A DNA stretch of 37,362 nt from Oerskovia douganii (GCF_015142735.1 NZ_JACSPN010000029.1:12078-49439), one strand, 5' to 3'. Positions 16,146-24,439 are shown, counted from the stretch's first letter. Notes: generated from the letters alone by a model not told the origin. Numbers and translations are program-made.

Positions 16146-17693
16146 TCACGCCTCCTCGTGGCCGTCGGCGGGGGCGTCGACGAGCGGTTCCTCCGGGCCC
16201 CCGACGTTGGCCGGGTTCTTCCAGTGCGGCTTGCGCAGGAAGTAGAACAGCGCGGGCACCAGGATCCCGACGACGCCCAGCCCGCCGCCGACGATCAGCA
16301 GGTACACGCCCCCGCTGCCGCTCGAGAACTGGGCGGGCGGCACGAACCCGATGATCATCGCGGCGACCGACGCGAGGAACCCGACCGTGCACAGCAGCGT
16401 GAGCGCGGGTGCGCGGTAGCCGCGCGGGTGGTCGGGCTTGGTGCGCCGCAGCCTGACCGCGGCCACGAAGAGCAGCAGGTACATGATCAGGTAGACCTGC
16501 GTGGTGATGACCGACAGGATCCAGTAGGAGCTCGAGACGTTCGGGATGAACGCGTAGAGCAGGGCGATCACCGTGGTCATCAGCCCCTGGGAGACCAGGA
16601 TGTTCTGCTGCACGCCGTGCTTGTTGAGCTTCTGCAGGAAGGGCGGCAGGTAGCCCTCCTCGCGCGCGACCGTGAGCAGCCCCTTCGAGGGGCCCGCGAG
16701 CCAGGTCAGCATGCCTCCGAGGGAGGCCGCGATGAGCATGAGGCCGAGGATCGGCGTCAGCCAGCTCACCCCGAAGTTCGCGAAGAACGCGTCGAAGGCC
16801 TGCATGACCCCGGCCGTGAGGCTGAGCTGGTCGGCCGGGATGACCCAGCTGATCGCGAGCGCCGGGAGGATGAAGATCAGCAGGACCAGCCCGATCGCGA
16901 GGAACATCGCGCGGGGGAACTCCTTGGCGGGCTTGCGCAGGCTCGTCACGTGCACCGCGTTCATCTCCATGCCCGCGTACGACAGGAAGTTGTTGACCAC
17001 GAGCACGAGCGACGCGATCCCGGTCCACTGCGGCAGCAGGTGCGAGGCGTCCATGGGGGCGGCGGAGGTGTTGCCCTCGCCGAGGAACACGAGCCCGAGG
17101 ATCACCAGGAGCGCTCCCGGCACCAGCGTCCCGATGATCAGCCCGAAGCTCGACAGGCCGGCGACCGTCTTGGTGCCCTGGGACGACACCCAGACCCCGG
17201 TCCAGAACAGCACGACGATGACGATCGCGACGTACAGCCCGTTGCTCGCGAGCGACGGGTTGATGACGTAGGCGAAGGTGCTGGCCACGTACCCGAGCAG
17301 GCTCGGGTAGTAGAAGATCGTCATGGCGAACTGGCACCAGATCGCGAGGAACCCGGCCGGCTTCGAGATGCCGTCCGCGACCCAGCGGTAGACGCCCCCG
17401 GACCAGCCGGACGCGAGCTCGGCCGAGACGAGCGACGTGGGCAGCAGGAAGACGATCGCGGGCACGACGTACAGGAACACGGCCGCCAGGCCGTAGACCG
17501 CCATCGTCGGGGCGGCACGCAGGCTCGCGACCGACGACGTGATCATGAACGCGAGCATCAGCCAGGTGATGTAGTTCTTGGGAGTCCTCGCGGTGATCGC
17601 CGCGCGCATCTCCTCGCGGGTCGGTGGGGCTCCGCGCGCTCCCGTCGTGACGGATGCGTCCGAGCTGCCCGACTCCGCTGTGGATGAGGCCAT
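16146..17693 (-). CDS. APC-superfamily amino-acid permease
   Basis: 515 residues with about 12 transmembrane helices. The opening ITWLMLAFMITSSVASLRAAPTMAVYGL and the segments PTSLVSAELASGWSGGVYRWV and YAGMEMNAVHV resemble the glutamate/GABA antiporter (GadC) branch of the amino acid-polyamine-organocation family; the substrate cannot be read from sequence. Two ATGs are adjacent (17696 and 17693). The second is preferred because GGAGG (17703..17699) lies only one base from the first but four from the second. It heads the operon with the unknown membrane protein and the M20 dipeptidase. Confidence 0.9.
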   Translation of the reverse strand: MASSTAESGSSDASVTTGARGAPPTREEMRAAITARTPKNYITWLMLAFMITSSVASLRAAPTMAVYGLAAVFLYVVPAIVFLLPTSLVSAELASGWSGGVYRWVADGISKPAGFLAIWCQFAMTIFYYPSLLGYVASTFAYVINPSLASNGLYVAIVIVVLFWTGVWVSSQGTKTVAGLSSFGLIIGTLVPGALLVILGLVFLGEGNTSAAPMDASHLLPQWTGIASLVLVVNNFLSYAGMEMNAVHVTSLRKPAKEFPRAMFLAIGLVLLIFILPALAISWVIPADQLSLTAGVMQAFDAFFANFGVSWLTPILGLMLIAASLGGMLTWLAGPSKGLLTVAREEGYLPPFLQKLNKHGVQQNILVSQGLMTTVIALLYAFIPNVSSSYWILSVITTQVYLIMYLLLFVAAVRLRRTKPDHPRGYRAPALTLLCTVGFLASVAAMIIGFVPPAQFSSGSGGVYLLIVGGGLGVVGILVPALFYFLRKPHWKNPANVGGPEEPLVDAPADGHEEA

Positions 17694-17767
17694 CATTCCT
17701 CCGTGCCGCCGAGACCCCCTGGACGGGCGGGTCGCCGAGAAACCGCTAGGACGTGCCAGACGTTGCG

Positions 17768-17773
17768 ACCATA
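17768..17773 (-). promoter_or_regulatory. Candidate -10 box of the permease operon
   Basis: TATGGT (in GATATGGTCG) on the minus strand would start transcription near 17761 and give a leader of about 65 bases. Confidence 0.3.
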
Positions 17774-17855
17774 TCGCCGGTCGCCGGTTCGCGCGCCCGG
17801 AACAGAGGCCCGGCGGAAGCCCGCACCGGGGCCGCGTCCTGGGGATTCGCGCTGA

Positions 17856-17861
17856 TAGCGT
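17856..17861 (+). promoter_or_regulatory. Candidate -10 box of the 2-hydroxyacid dehydrogenase gene
   Basis: TAGCGT in GATAGCGTCGATACG; the overlapping GATACG is an alternative. The start would fall at about 17868-17875, immediately before the two palindromes. Confidence 0.35.
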
Positions 17862-17874
17862 CGATACGTCCGCT

Positions 17875-17888
17875 ACGCCCCGGGGCGT
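17875..17888. repeat. 14-base perfect palindrome before the dehydrogenase gene
   Basis: ACGCCCCGGGGCGT. Its inner CCCCGGGGCG recurs 12 bases on at 17890-17899, which leads into the next palindrome. With no loop it suits a dimeric DNA-binding protein better than an RNA hairpin. Confidence 0.6.
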
Positions 17889-17895
17889 CCCCCGG

Positions 17896-17915
17896 GGCGG
17901 TGTCCGGACACCGCC
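17896..17915. promoter_or_regulatory. 20-base perfect palindrome, candidate operator
   Basis: GGCGGTGTCCGGACACCGCC is self-complementary over all 20 bases. It lies 31 bases before the dehydrogenase start, in the predicted leader, where a bound repressor could block transcription. Confidence 0.6.
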
Positions 17916-17946
17916 GGAACCGCTCCCGTCCTGCCTGGAGGCACGC

Positions 17947-18933
17947 GTGAAGATCCTCGTCCCCGACACCCTGCCGCTCGCCCTCGCCCCGAGCGGCGCG
18001 GACCCCTCGGGGACGGGCACAGCGGGCCCGGTCGTCTCACGGGAGGACGTGCTCGTCGGGTACGACGCCGCCGCTCCCCTGCCCGTGGAGCACCGCGACG
18101 CGGACGTCCTGGTCGCGTGGGCCAACTCCCCCGAGATCCTCGCCGACGCCGCCGCGCACCTCCCACGCCTGCGCTGGGTCCAGACCCTCGCTGCGGGTCC
18201 CGACGCGATCCTCGCGGCGGGGTTCGCCCCCGAGGTGGTCGTGACCAACGGGCGGTCCCTGCACGACGGCCCGGTGGCCGAGCACGCCCTGGCCCTCACG
18301 CTCACGGCCGTCCGGCGCCTCGACCGGACGGCCGCCGCGCAGCGCGAGCACCGGTGGGACTCTGCACTGGGTCGCGAGCAGGCCGACCCGGCGACGAGCG
18401 GCCGGTTCACGCTGCACGGCGCGCACGTCACGATCTGGGGCTTCGGGTCGATCGCAGCGGCGCTCGCGCCCCTCTACAGGGCGCTGGGCGCGCACGTCAC
18501 GGGCGTCGCGAGCGCCGCGGGCGAGCGGGCCGGCTTCCCCGTCGTCACGGACGAGGACCTTCCGCGGGTCCTGGCGACGACCGACGTCCTGGTCTCGCTC
18601 CTGCCCGCCGTCCCCACCACCCGCCACGCGTTCGACGCGGCACGCATCGCCCAGCTCCCCGACCACGCGTGGTTCGTCAACGTGGGACGTGGCGCCACGG
18701 TCGACGAGGAAACGCTCGTGGAGGCCCTGCGCGAGGGCCGTCTGGGCGGAGCGGCGCTCGACGTGACCGAGACCGAGCCGCTCCCGGCCGACTCACCGCT
18801 GTGGGACGCCCCGAACACGATCATCACGCCCCACGTCGCGGGCGGTCGGCCGCGGGGCGCGTCGGCACTGGTCCTGGAGAACCTCGAGAACCTGCGCGCG
18901 GGACGCCCGCTGCGCAACGTGGTCCCGCGCTGA
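17947..18933 (+). CDS. D-isomer-specific 2-hydroxyacid dehydrogenase family protein
   Basis: 328 residues; NAD(P)-dependent reduction of 2-keto acids or oxidation of D-2-hydroxy acids; substrate unknown. The nucleotide site GFGSIA is preceded by VTIW. The catalytic triad positions of the family are present: Arg in VNVGRGATVDE, Glu in DVTETEPLP and His in ITPHVAGG. The N-terminal domain is less conserved and has a Gly/Ser/Thr-rich insert early. The GTG at 17947 has GGAGG five bases upstream. It is a single gene, divergent from the permease operon and convergent with mutM. Confidence 0.9.
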   Translation: MKILVPDTLPLALAPSGADPSGTGTAGPVVSREDVLVGYDAAAPLPVEHRDADVLVAWANSPEILADAAAHLPRLRWVQTLAAGPDAILAAGFAPEVVVTNGRSLHDGPVAEHALALTLTAVRRLDRTAAAQREHRWDSALGREQADPATSGRFTLHGAHVTIWGFGSIAAALAPLYRALGAHVTGVASAAGERAGFPVVTDEDLPRVLATTDVLVSLLPAVPTTRHAFDAARIAQLPDHAWFVNVGRGATVDEETLVEALREGRLGGAALDVTETEPLPADSPLWDAPNTIITPHVAGGRPRGASALVLENLENLRAGRPLRNVVPR

Positions 18934-18944
18934 GCAGGACTCCC

Positions 18945-18964
18945 GACCGGGCCGCGGGCCGGTC
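18945..18964. terminator. Hairpin between the dehydrogenase gene and mutM
   Basis: GACCGG (18945-18950) pairs with CCGGTC (18959-18964) around a GC-rich loop. It just touches the mutM stop codon and may terminate the dehydrogenase transcript. Confidence 0.4.
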
Positions 18965-19964
18965 ACCAGCGAGCGTTCCGCGGCACCTTCTGGCAGACGG
19001 GGCACGTGTACGACGACCGGTTCATGAACTCGTCGCGGCGCACGAGCGCCCCGCACCGCGAGCACTCCTCGCCCTCGCGCCCGTACACCGCGAGCGAGCG
19101 CGAGAAGTACCCGGACTGGCCGTTGACGTTGACGTAGAGCTCGTCGAAGCTGGTCCCGCCCTGGGCGAGAGCCTCGCGCATGACCTCCTCGGCGGCGTCG
19201 AGCACGCGGTGCGCCTCGGCCAGGCGCAGGGTGTCGGTGGGGCGCGCGTAGTGGAGTCCGGCGCGCCACAGCGCCTCGTCGGCGTAGATGTTGCCGACGC
19301 CTGACACGAGCCGCTGGTCGAGCAGCGCGCGCTTGATCCCCGTCCGACGGCGGCGGATCGCCGTCGCGAGCTCGTCGCGCCGCAGCGCGGGGTCGAGCAG
19401 GTCGCGCGCGATGTGCGCCGCGGGCTCGGGGATCTCCGGCAGGGGCGAGCCCCAGCCGCCGGGGGCGCCGTCGGGGGTGGGCGCGAGGTCGGTCACGGAC
19501 AGGTGCCCGAACGTCCGCTGGTCCACGAAGTCGAGGGTGCGCGGGGCGTCCGCCTCGTCCTCACCGGGAAGAGCGGACAGCTCGAGCCGGACGCGCAGGT
19601 GCGGCACCTTGTCGATCGCGGCGGTCCCCGAGCGGACCAGGAGCTGGCCGCTCATGCCCAGGTGCGCCATGAGGGCCGTGACGTGCTCGGCTGCGGGCGC
19701 GGCGCCGTCGGGCAGGGCGTCCTGGGAGGCCGCGCGGCCGGGAAGCGGGCTCGCCGGGCTCTCCAGGAGGAGCCACAGGTACTTGCCGCGCCGCACCGCG
19801 GCGCCCACGCGCTGCCCCACGAGCTGGCCGCGGAAGCTCTCCGGTCCCCCCTCGTGACGACGGACCGAGTAATCCCGCAGGACCTCGACGCCCGTGACCG
19901 TGCGACCCGTGACGTGACGGGCCAGGCCGTCCCGGACGGTCTCGACCTCGGGCAGCTCAGGCAC
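18963..19964 (-). CDS. mutM: Formamidopyrimidine-DNA glycosylase
   Basis: 333 residues; removes 8-oxoguanine and FaPy lesions and cuts the abasic site. After removal of the initiator the catalytic Pro (PELPEVETV) and Glu3 are at the N-terminus; Lys61 (RRGKYLW), HLGMSGQ, the helix-two-turn-helix region ([17 protein letters not shown]) and the zinc finger CSRCG...CPVCQK are all present. At 333 residues it is longer than the usual 270-290, with an insert of about 30 residues between Lys61 and HLGMSG. The GTG at 19964 overlaps the rnc stop by 8 bases. Last gene of yceD-rpmF-rnc-mutM. Confidence 0.96.
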   Translation of the reverse strand: MPELPEVETVRDGLARHVTGRTVTGVEVLRDYSVRRHEGGPESFRGQLVGQRVGAAVRRGKYLWLLLESPASPLPGRAASQDALPDGAAPAAEHVTALMAHLGMSGQLLVRSGTAAIDKVPHLRVRLELSALPGEDEADAPRTLDFVDQRTFGHLSVTDLAPTPDGAPGGWGSPLPEIPEPAAHIARDLLDPALRRDELATAIRRRRTGIKRALLDQRLVSGVGNIYADEALWRAGLHYARPTDTLRLAEAHRVLDAAEEVMREALAQGGTSFDELYVNVNGQSGYFSRSLAVYGREGEECSRCGALVRRDEFMNRSSYTCPVCQKVPRNARW

Positions 19965-20718
19965 CGGGGTCGGGCTCCTGGTGCCCTTCCGTGCCGGCGC
20001 CCTGGTCGGCCGCGGAGGCCGGCAGGGGCAGCGCCTGGATCGCGCGGTACGCCATCTCGGCAGCGTCCTGCTCGGCGTACTTCTTGGCGGACCCGTTGCC
20101 GGTGCCGTACACGACGCCGTCGAGCGACACCTCGGACGTGAAGGTGCGAGCGTGGTCCGGGCCGGCACCCTGGCTCGTGTACGTCGGGGCGCCGAGGTTG
20201 CGGACCGCGGCCGCCTCCTGCAAGGAGGTCTTCCAGTCGAGACCGGCACCCAGGTCCGCGGCGACGGCGAGCGTCGGGTCGACGAGCCGGTGCACCAGGT
20301 CGCGCGCGACGTCGAGGCCGTGGCTGAGGTACGTCGCGCCGATCAAGGCCTCGACGGTGTCCGACAGGATCGAGTCCTTGTCGTTGCCCCGGGTCCGCAC
20401 CTCGCCCTTGCCGAGCAGGATGTACCCGCCGAGCCCCAGGGTGCGCGCGATCGCGGCGAGGGACTTCTGCGAGACCGTGGCGGCACGCATCTTGGCGAGC
20501 TCGCCCTCGGGGAGGTCGGGGTGGCGGCGGTACAGCGCCTCCGTCACGACGAGCCCCAGGACCGCGTCGCCCAGGAACTCGAGGCGCTCGTTGGTGGGGA
20601 TCCCGCCGTGCTCGTGGGCGAAGGAACGGTGCGTCAGTGCAAGCACGAGAAGCTCGGGATCCAGGTGGATCCCGAGCCTCTCGAGAAGACCGGCGGCCGC
20701 GGGGGCGTCCGGCGTCAC
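19957..20718 (-). CDS. rnc: Ribonuclease III
   Basis: 253 residues; cuts double-stranded RNA in rRNA processing and mRNA decay. The signature [12 protein letters not shown] carries Glu47 and Asp51; DTVEALIGA carries Asp120 and Glu123. A double-stranded RNA binding domain follows from about 160 ([14 protein letters not shown] to [13 protein letters not shown]), then a short Gln/Gly-rich tail. The GTG at 20718 lies five bases after the rpmF stop, so translation is coupled. The open frame runs on upstream through rpmF, but no start there fits. Confidence 0.96.
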   Translation of the reverse strand: MTPDAPAAAGLLERLGIHLDPELLVLALTHRSFAHEHGGIPTNERLEFLGDAVLGLVVTEALYRRHPDLPEGELAKMRAATVSQKSLAAIARTLGLGGYILLGKGEVRTRGNDKDSILSDTVEALIGATYLSHGLDVARDLVHRLVDPTLAVAADLGAGLDWKTSLQEAAAVRNLGAPTYTSQGAGPDHARTFTSEVSLDGVVYGTGNGSAKKYAEQDAAEMAYRAIQALPLPASAADQGAGTEGHQEPDPGA

Positions 20719-20723
20719 GCTAT

Positions 20724-20918
20724 TCAGCCTGCGTGCTCGGTGCGCAGCGCCTCGACGTACTGACGGCTCTTGTAGGTGCCGCAGGTCGGGCACGCAGCGT
20801 GCGACAGCTTGTCGCCCTTGCACTGCGGGCAGGTCGTGAGGTTCGCGGCGGTGGTCTTCCACTGCGAACGACGCGCACGGGTGTTGCTGCGCGACATCTT
20901 GCGCTTCGGAACAGCCAC
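20724..20918 (-). CDS. rpmF: 50S ribosomal protein L32
   Basis: 64 residues, complete. [21 protein letters not shown] is the standard L32 start and the CPQC / CPTC pairs form its zinc ribbon, so it is the zinc-binding (C+) type. It starts with GTG at 20918, two bases after the yceD stop; the yceD-rpmF pairing is conserved in many bacteria. Confidence 0.97.
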   Translation of the reverse strand: MAVPKRKMSRSNTRARRSQWKTTAANLTTCPQCKGDKLSHAACPTCGTYKSRQYVEALRTEHAG

Positions 20919-20920
20919 GG

Positions 20921-21550
20921 CTAGCTCTCTTTCGTCTCGTCGGACACGCTCGGATCCTCGAGCATGCTCTGTAGTGCCGACCACCGGGGATCGACAATGT
21001 CGTGCGAGTGATCAGGATCCTCAGCCAGACGTGCTCCGCACTCGGAGCACAGGCCCTGGCAATCGGGCTGACACAACGGTCTGAATGGTAGTGCAGTGAC
21101 GACGGAATCCCGAAGTGCGGGCTCGAGATCGATCAGGTCGCCCTCGAGCTCGTACACCTCGTCCTCGTCGTCACCGGACTCTGCCGCGGCCTTCGCACGC
21201 TCGGGATACACGAACAGCTCCTGGATGTCCGCGACGACGTCAGCCGTCACCGGTTCCAGGCACCGCACGCACTCCCCGACCGCCTGGGCCTGGGCAGTCC
21301 CCGTCACCAGCACACCGTCCATCACCGATTCGAGCCGGACGTCCAGCGCGAGGTCGGTGCCTTCAGGGATGCCGATCACGACGGTACCGAGGTCAGCCGG
21401 GGCCTTGACCGTGCGAGACACCTCACGCATAGATCCGGGACGCCGACCGAGCTCGTAGGTGTCGAGCACAAGAGGCGAGCGCGGGTCGAGAGTGATGGGT
21501 TCCTCCACAGGGTTTCGACGGCCCGACGGGCCACCGGTGTTCAAGGTCAC
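20921..21550 (-). CDS. yceD: YceD (DUF177) family protein
   Basis: 209 residues if it starts at the GTG at 21550; a second GTG at 21508 would shorten it by 14. YceD proteins accompany rpmF in most bacteria and are linked to 23S rRNA/ribosome assembly. Seen: [20 protein letters not shown], typical of the actinobacterial group, [10 protein letters not shown], an acidic stretch ([12 protein letters not shown]), and the cysteine cluster [14 protein letters not shown] that probably binds zinc. First gene of the four-gene operon, with a promoter about 80 bases upstream. Confidence 0.9.
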   Translation of the reverse strand: MTLNTGGPSGRRNPVEEPITLDPRSPLVLDTYELGRRPGSMREVSRTVKAPADLGTVVIGIPEGTDLALDVRLESVMDGVLVTGTAQAQAVGECVRCLEPVTADVVADIQELFVYPERAKAAAESGDDEDEVYELEGDLIDLEPALRDSVVTALPFRPLCQPDCQGLCSECGARLAEDPDHSHDIVDPRWSALQSMLEDPSVSDETKES

Positions 21551-21633
21551 AGCACACGAGCCATCACCGCGAGAACTCGGGGGATGGACGGGTGTCCTCG
21601 GTCCCAGCCGATGACAGGCAGGACCAACGGACT

Positions 21634-21663
21634 ATCTTACGGCATCACCGAAGTGCCGTCGAA
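21634..21663 (-). promoter_or_regulatory. Promoter of yceD-rpmF-rnc-mutM
   Basis: A -35-like TTCGAC (21663..21658), an 18-base spacer and a good -10 TAAGAT (21639..21634). The start is predicted near 21627, leaving a leader of about 77 bases before the GTG at 21550. Confidence 0.6.
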
Positions 21664-21674
21664 CCTCGCGAACT

Positions 21675-21697
21675 GCCCCGGCGGGACCGCCCGGGGC
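21675..21697 (-). terminator. Hairpin after the sepIVA-like gene
   Basis: GCCCCGG (21675-21681) pairs with CCGGGGC (21691-21697), 7 bases after the stop codon. No T-run follows, so it may be only a partial terminator ahead of the yceD promoter. Confidence 0.45.
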
Positions 21698-21703
21698 GCC
21701 CGG

Positions 21704-22222
21704 CTACTCGGGGGGCGCCTGGTAGTCGCCGATGCGCTGCGCGAGCTTCGCGCGGCCCGCGTGCACCTGCGCCATGATCTTGCCGAGGTCCACCTCGAAC
21801 TCCGCGAGGCGCCGGTCGCAGTAGTCGTCGGCGTCCACCCGCAGCTCCGCGGCCGTGCGCTCGGCCTCCTCGACGATGGAGCGCGCCTGCGACTCTGCCT
21901 GGACCGTGACCTGCTCCTTCTGGACGAGCTCGATCGCCCGGGCGCGCGCCGTGGTGAGGATGTCCTCGGCCTGTCGCCGGGCGTCCGCCAGGACCGCGTC
22001 GGCCTCGGCCAGGACCTCGTCCGCGTGCGCGAGCTGCTCGGGCAGCGCCTGGCGCATCTCGTCGACGAGGGCCAGCGCGTCGGCCTTGTGCACCAGGACC
22101 GAGGACGACATGGGCATGGCGCGGGCGTTCTCGACGAGCAGCGCCAGGTCGTCGAGGATCACGTGGAGCCCGGCCTCGGTCTGCGCCTCGTCCTCGGTCT
22201 GCCCGAGCGGGTGGTCGTTCAT
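21704..22222 (-). CDS. sepIVA: SepIVA/DivIVA-like coiled-coil protein
   Basis: 172 residues, almost all helical and acidic, with a long coiled coil (about 60-150: LAEADAVLADARRQAEDILTTARARAIELVQKEQ). It lacks membrane segments. In mycobacteria the same neighbourhood (fpg, rnc, DUF177) carries SepIVA, a DivIVA-like septation factor, so this is named by position and architecture, not by a diagnostic motif. Resemblance to ATP-synthase b-subunit helices is expected from coiled-coil bias alone. The ATG overlaps the coaD stop by 4 bases. Confidence 0.7.
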   Translation of the reverse strand: MNDHPLGQTEDEAQTEAGLHVILDDLALLVENARAMPMSSSVLVHKADALALVDEMRQALPEQLAHADEVLAEADAVLADARRQAEDILTTARARAIELVQKEQVTVQAESQARSIVEEAERTAAELRVDADDYCDRRLAEFEVDLGKIMAQVHAGRAKLAQRIGDYQAPPE

Positions 22223-22785
22223 CGGCCTGTTCCTTCCGTGGTGGGGGGCGTCTGCTGCGTCGGCCGCATCGGCTCGGCCGCGGGCGTCGAGCCGGCCGCA
22301 CGGTCCGTGATCGCCCGGCGGACGATGTCGCCGACGCCCGCGGGCACCAGGTCGTCGACGGGACCACCGAAGCGGGCCACGTCCTTGACGAGCGAGGACG
22401 CGACGTGCGCGAGGGCCGGGTCGCCCGGGACGAACACCGTCTCGACGCCCACGAGGTGGCGGTTCATGAGCGCCATGGGCAGCTCGGCGTCGAAGTCGGC
22501 ACCGCCCCGCAGGCCCTTGACGACGGCCACGGCCCCGACCTCGCGGCAGAAGTCCACGAGGAGTCCGGGGACGATCGCGACGCGGACGTCTTCGAGCCCC
22601 GGGGACGCGTCGAGGGCCGCGCGGGCGATCTCGACGCGCTGCTCGGCGCTCAGGAGGGCCGACTTGGTGGAGTTGCGGGCGACCCCGAGGATCACGACGT
22701 CGAACAGGGTCCGCGCACGGCGGACGATGTCGAGGTGGCCGAGGGTGAGAGGGTCGAACGACCCCGGGCAGACGGCGATGGTCAC
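22219..22785 (-). CDS. coaD: Phosphopantetheine adenylyltransferase
   Basis: 188 residues; joins 4'-phosphopantetheine and ATP to dephospho-CoA. The nucleotidyltransferase motif PGSFDPLTLGH (His17) opens the protein, VKGLRGGADFDAELPMALMNR forms the substrate pocket and SSLVKDVARFGG is the late ATP motif. A tail of about 30 Pro/Thr/Gln-rich residues beyond the usual end is unusual. The GTG at 22785 is chosen for its place at the start of the conserved strand and a -10 box six bases upstream. It is coupled to the sepIVA-like gene. Confidence 0.96.
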   Translation of the reverse strand: MTIAVCPGSFDPLTLGHLDIVRRARTLFDVVILGVARNSTKSALLSAEQRVEIARAALDASPGLEDVRVAIVPGLLVDFCREVGAVAVVKGLRGGADFDAELPMALMNRHLVGVETVFVPGDPALAHVASSLVKDVARFGGPVDDLVPAGVGDIVRRAITDRAAGSTPAAEPMRPTQQTPPTTEGTGR

Positions 22786-22791
22786 CTCGCC

Positions 22792-22797
22792 ACGGTA
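22792..22797 (-). promoter_or_regulatory. -10 box, predicted leaderless start of coaD
   Basis: TACCGT is followed by six bases (GGCGAG) and the GTG at 22785. The GAG abuts the start, too close to act as a Shine-Dalgarno site. Confidence 0.5.
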
Positions 22798-22879
22798 GTA
22801 CACACGCCTCGGGAATCCTGGCAGGTCAGGACGGGTGGCCGTCCTGCGGCTCCCTCCTGCGACCCGGGCGCGGGCGCGG

Positions 22880-22885
22880 CAGGAT
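22880..22885 (+). promoter_or_regulatory. -10 box, predicted leaderless start of a GNAT gene
   Basis: CAGGAT, then GGGCCC, then the ATG at 22892. The same CAGGAT-6-ATG layout occurs at the other GNAT gene (31144-31156). Confidence 0.4.
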
Positions 22886-22891
22886 GGGCCC

Positions 22892-23731
22892 ATGTCCCCC
22901 GAGTCCGGTCCCGTCGTCGTCCCGCTGCGTTCGGTCGAGCAGCTCACGCAGCTCTACCGGGACGTGCTCATCCCGTCGTTCCCGCCGGCCGAGCTGGTCT
23001 CGCTGTCGTCGTTCCTCGCGGAGCACGCGGCGGGGCGCCTGGAGTCGTTGGGCGTCGTGGAGGTGCCCGACGGCGCCGCTCCCCCGGGCCCGTCGGGCTC
23101 GGGGACGGCAGGGGCCGGCGAGGCGGCCGCCCACGAGGCGGGCGAGTCCGGTACGGGGCACGCCGGGCGCGTGGTGGCGGGCGTCGTCGGGTCGTGGTCG
23201 GCCGAGGCACGCGTCCTGCTCGTGCAGTACCTCGCGATCGCGCCGGGGCGCCGCGGAGGCGGGATCGGTGCAGCGCTGCTCGGGGCGGCCGTGTCGGCGT
23301 GGCGGGAGAACCTGCACCCGGTCATGGTGCTCGGCGAGGTCGAGCACCCGGGGTTCCATGCCGCGAGCGAGGCGCACGGCGACCCCGAGGCGCGGCTGCG
23401 GTTCTACGCGCGCCACGGTGGGCGCGTGCTCGCGGTGCCGTACTTCCAGCCCGGCAACGAGCCGGGGGCCGAACGGGTCCCGGCGCTGCTCCTCATGACG
23501 CTCGCGACCGAGGCCCCGGCAGCGACCAGCGTCCCTGCGGCTCCCCTGCGCACGTTCCTGCTGGAGTACTTCGTGGACAGCGAGGGTTCCCTGGCCGACG
23601 ACTCCCCCACGCGCGCACTGTTCGACGCCGTCGCGGGCGACCGGGTCGCGCTGCTCGGCGTGGACGAGCTGGACCGGGTGCCCGTGGGGCTGCTCGACGG
23701 GTCGTCGCTGCGAGCACCGTCGGCCGGCTGA
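22892..23731 (+). CDS. GNAT-fold acetyltransferase-like protein
   Basis: 279 residues. The acetyl-CoA loop of the GNAT family is visible as YLAIAPGRRGGGIGAALLGAAV, followed by a strand and a RFYARHGGRVL helix typical of the fold. The N-terminal part (LYRDVLIPSFPPAELVSLSSF) may bind substrate, with a Gly/Ala/Glu-rich linker near residue 70. At the end there is an extra ~70-residue region (FLLEYFVDSEGSLADD). Substrate unknown. It diverges from coaD and is followed by a repeat-rich terminator. Confidence 0.8.
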   Translation: MSPESGPVVVPLRSVEQLTQLYRDVLIPSFPPAELVSLSSFLAEHAAGRLESLGVVEVPDGAAPPGPSGSGTAGAGEAAAHEAGESGTGHAGRVVAGVVGSWSAEARVLLVQYLAIAPGRRGGGIGAALLGAAVSAWRENLHPVMVLGEVEHPGFHAASEAHGDPEARLRFYARHGGRVLAVPYFQPGNEPGAERVPALLLMTLATEAPAATSVPAAPLRTFLLEYFVDSEGSLADDSPTRALFDAVAGDRVALLGVDELDRVPVGLLDGSSLRAPSAG

Positions 23732-23767
23732 CGCCGGTTGCCACGCGCGAGACCGGCGGTCCGGCCC

Positions 23768-23806
23768 GAGACGGGTGGTCCGGTCCGTGCCCGGACCACC
23801 CGTCTC
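23768..23806. terminator. Strong bidirectional terminator with repeated half-sites
   Basis: GAGACGGGTGGTCCGG (23768-23783) pairs perfectly over 16 bases with 23791-23806 around a 7-base loop. A diverged copy of the left arm lies at 23749-23764 and a partial copy of the right arm (GAGCACCCGTCTCG) follows at about 23812-23825. It sits between the convergent GNAT and rsmD genes. Confidence 0.75.
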
Positions 23807-23845
23807 GCGCCGGAGCACCCGTCTCGTGGTCGACGGCGAGCAGGG

Positions 23846-24433
23846 TCAGGACCCGGCGGCGGCCTGCGGCTCCTCGGCCGTCGCGGGGCCCGCGTAGTAC
23901 ACCGCGGTCTCGCCGTAGTCCTTGCGGGCGAGCAGCTCCCACCCGCTGGGCCAGGTCGGTTCGGGGCTGCGCGTCGACCGCTCGACCACGACGACCGCGT
24001 CCTCGACGAGCGCGGAGGTCTGCGCGAGCTGACGCAGGAGCTCCGCGACGACGGCCTCGGACACGTCATAGGGCGGGTCGATGAAGACGACGTCCCACGT
24101 GGTCGCGGGGGGCGACAGGACGAACTTCTCGGCCTTGTCCTGGACGACCTGCACGTTCGTCAGCCCGAGGGTCTTCACGTTGGTCCGGCAGACCTCGGCC
24201 GCGACCCGCGCGGCGTCCACGAGCACGACCTTCTGCGCGCCCCGCGAGGCCGCTTCCAGCCCCAGCGCGCCCGAGCCCGCGTACAGGTCCAGGACGTAGG
24301 CGCCGTCGAGGACCCCGTAGTGCTCGAGCCGCGAGAAGATCGCCTCACGCACCCGGTCGCTCGTGGGCCGGGTCCCCTTGGGGGGCACCTGCAGGCTGCG
24401 TCCACCGACCGTCCCGGCCACGATCCTCGTCAT
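23846..24433 (-). CDS. rsmD: 16S rRNA (guanine966-N2)-methyltransferase RsmD
   Basis: 195 residues; methylates G966 of 16S rRNA with SAM. Seen: start MTRIVAGTVGGRSLQVPPKGTRPTSDRVREAIF (the N-terminal part typical of RsmD, with the TRPTSDRVRE signature), SAM motif I DLYAGSGALGLE (49-60) and catalytic FIDPPYD (DPPYD 119-123). The ATG at 24433 has a -10 box six bases upstream. It is found near recG and coaD in many actinobacteria. Confidence 0.95.
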   Translation of the reverse strand: MTRIVAGTVGGRSLQVPPKGTRPTSDRVREAIFSRLEHYGVLDGAYVLDLYAGSGALGLEAASRGAQKVVLVDAARVAAEVCRTNVKTLGLTNVQVVQDKAEKFVLSPPATTWDVVFIDPPYDVSEAVVAELLRQLAQTSALVEDAVVVVERSTRSPEPTWPSGWELLARKDYGETAVYYAGPATAEEPQAAAGS

Positions 24434-24439
24434 GCGGAC

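Noticed and set aside
19964-20249. Longer MutM that starts inside rnc
   Set aside because: MutM needs an N-terminal Pro after the initiator; the frame upstream overlaps the RNase III dsRNA-binding domain.
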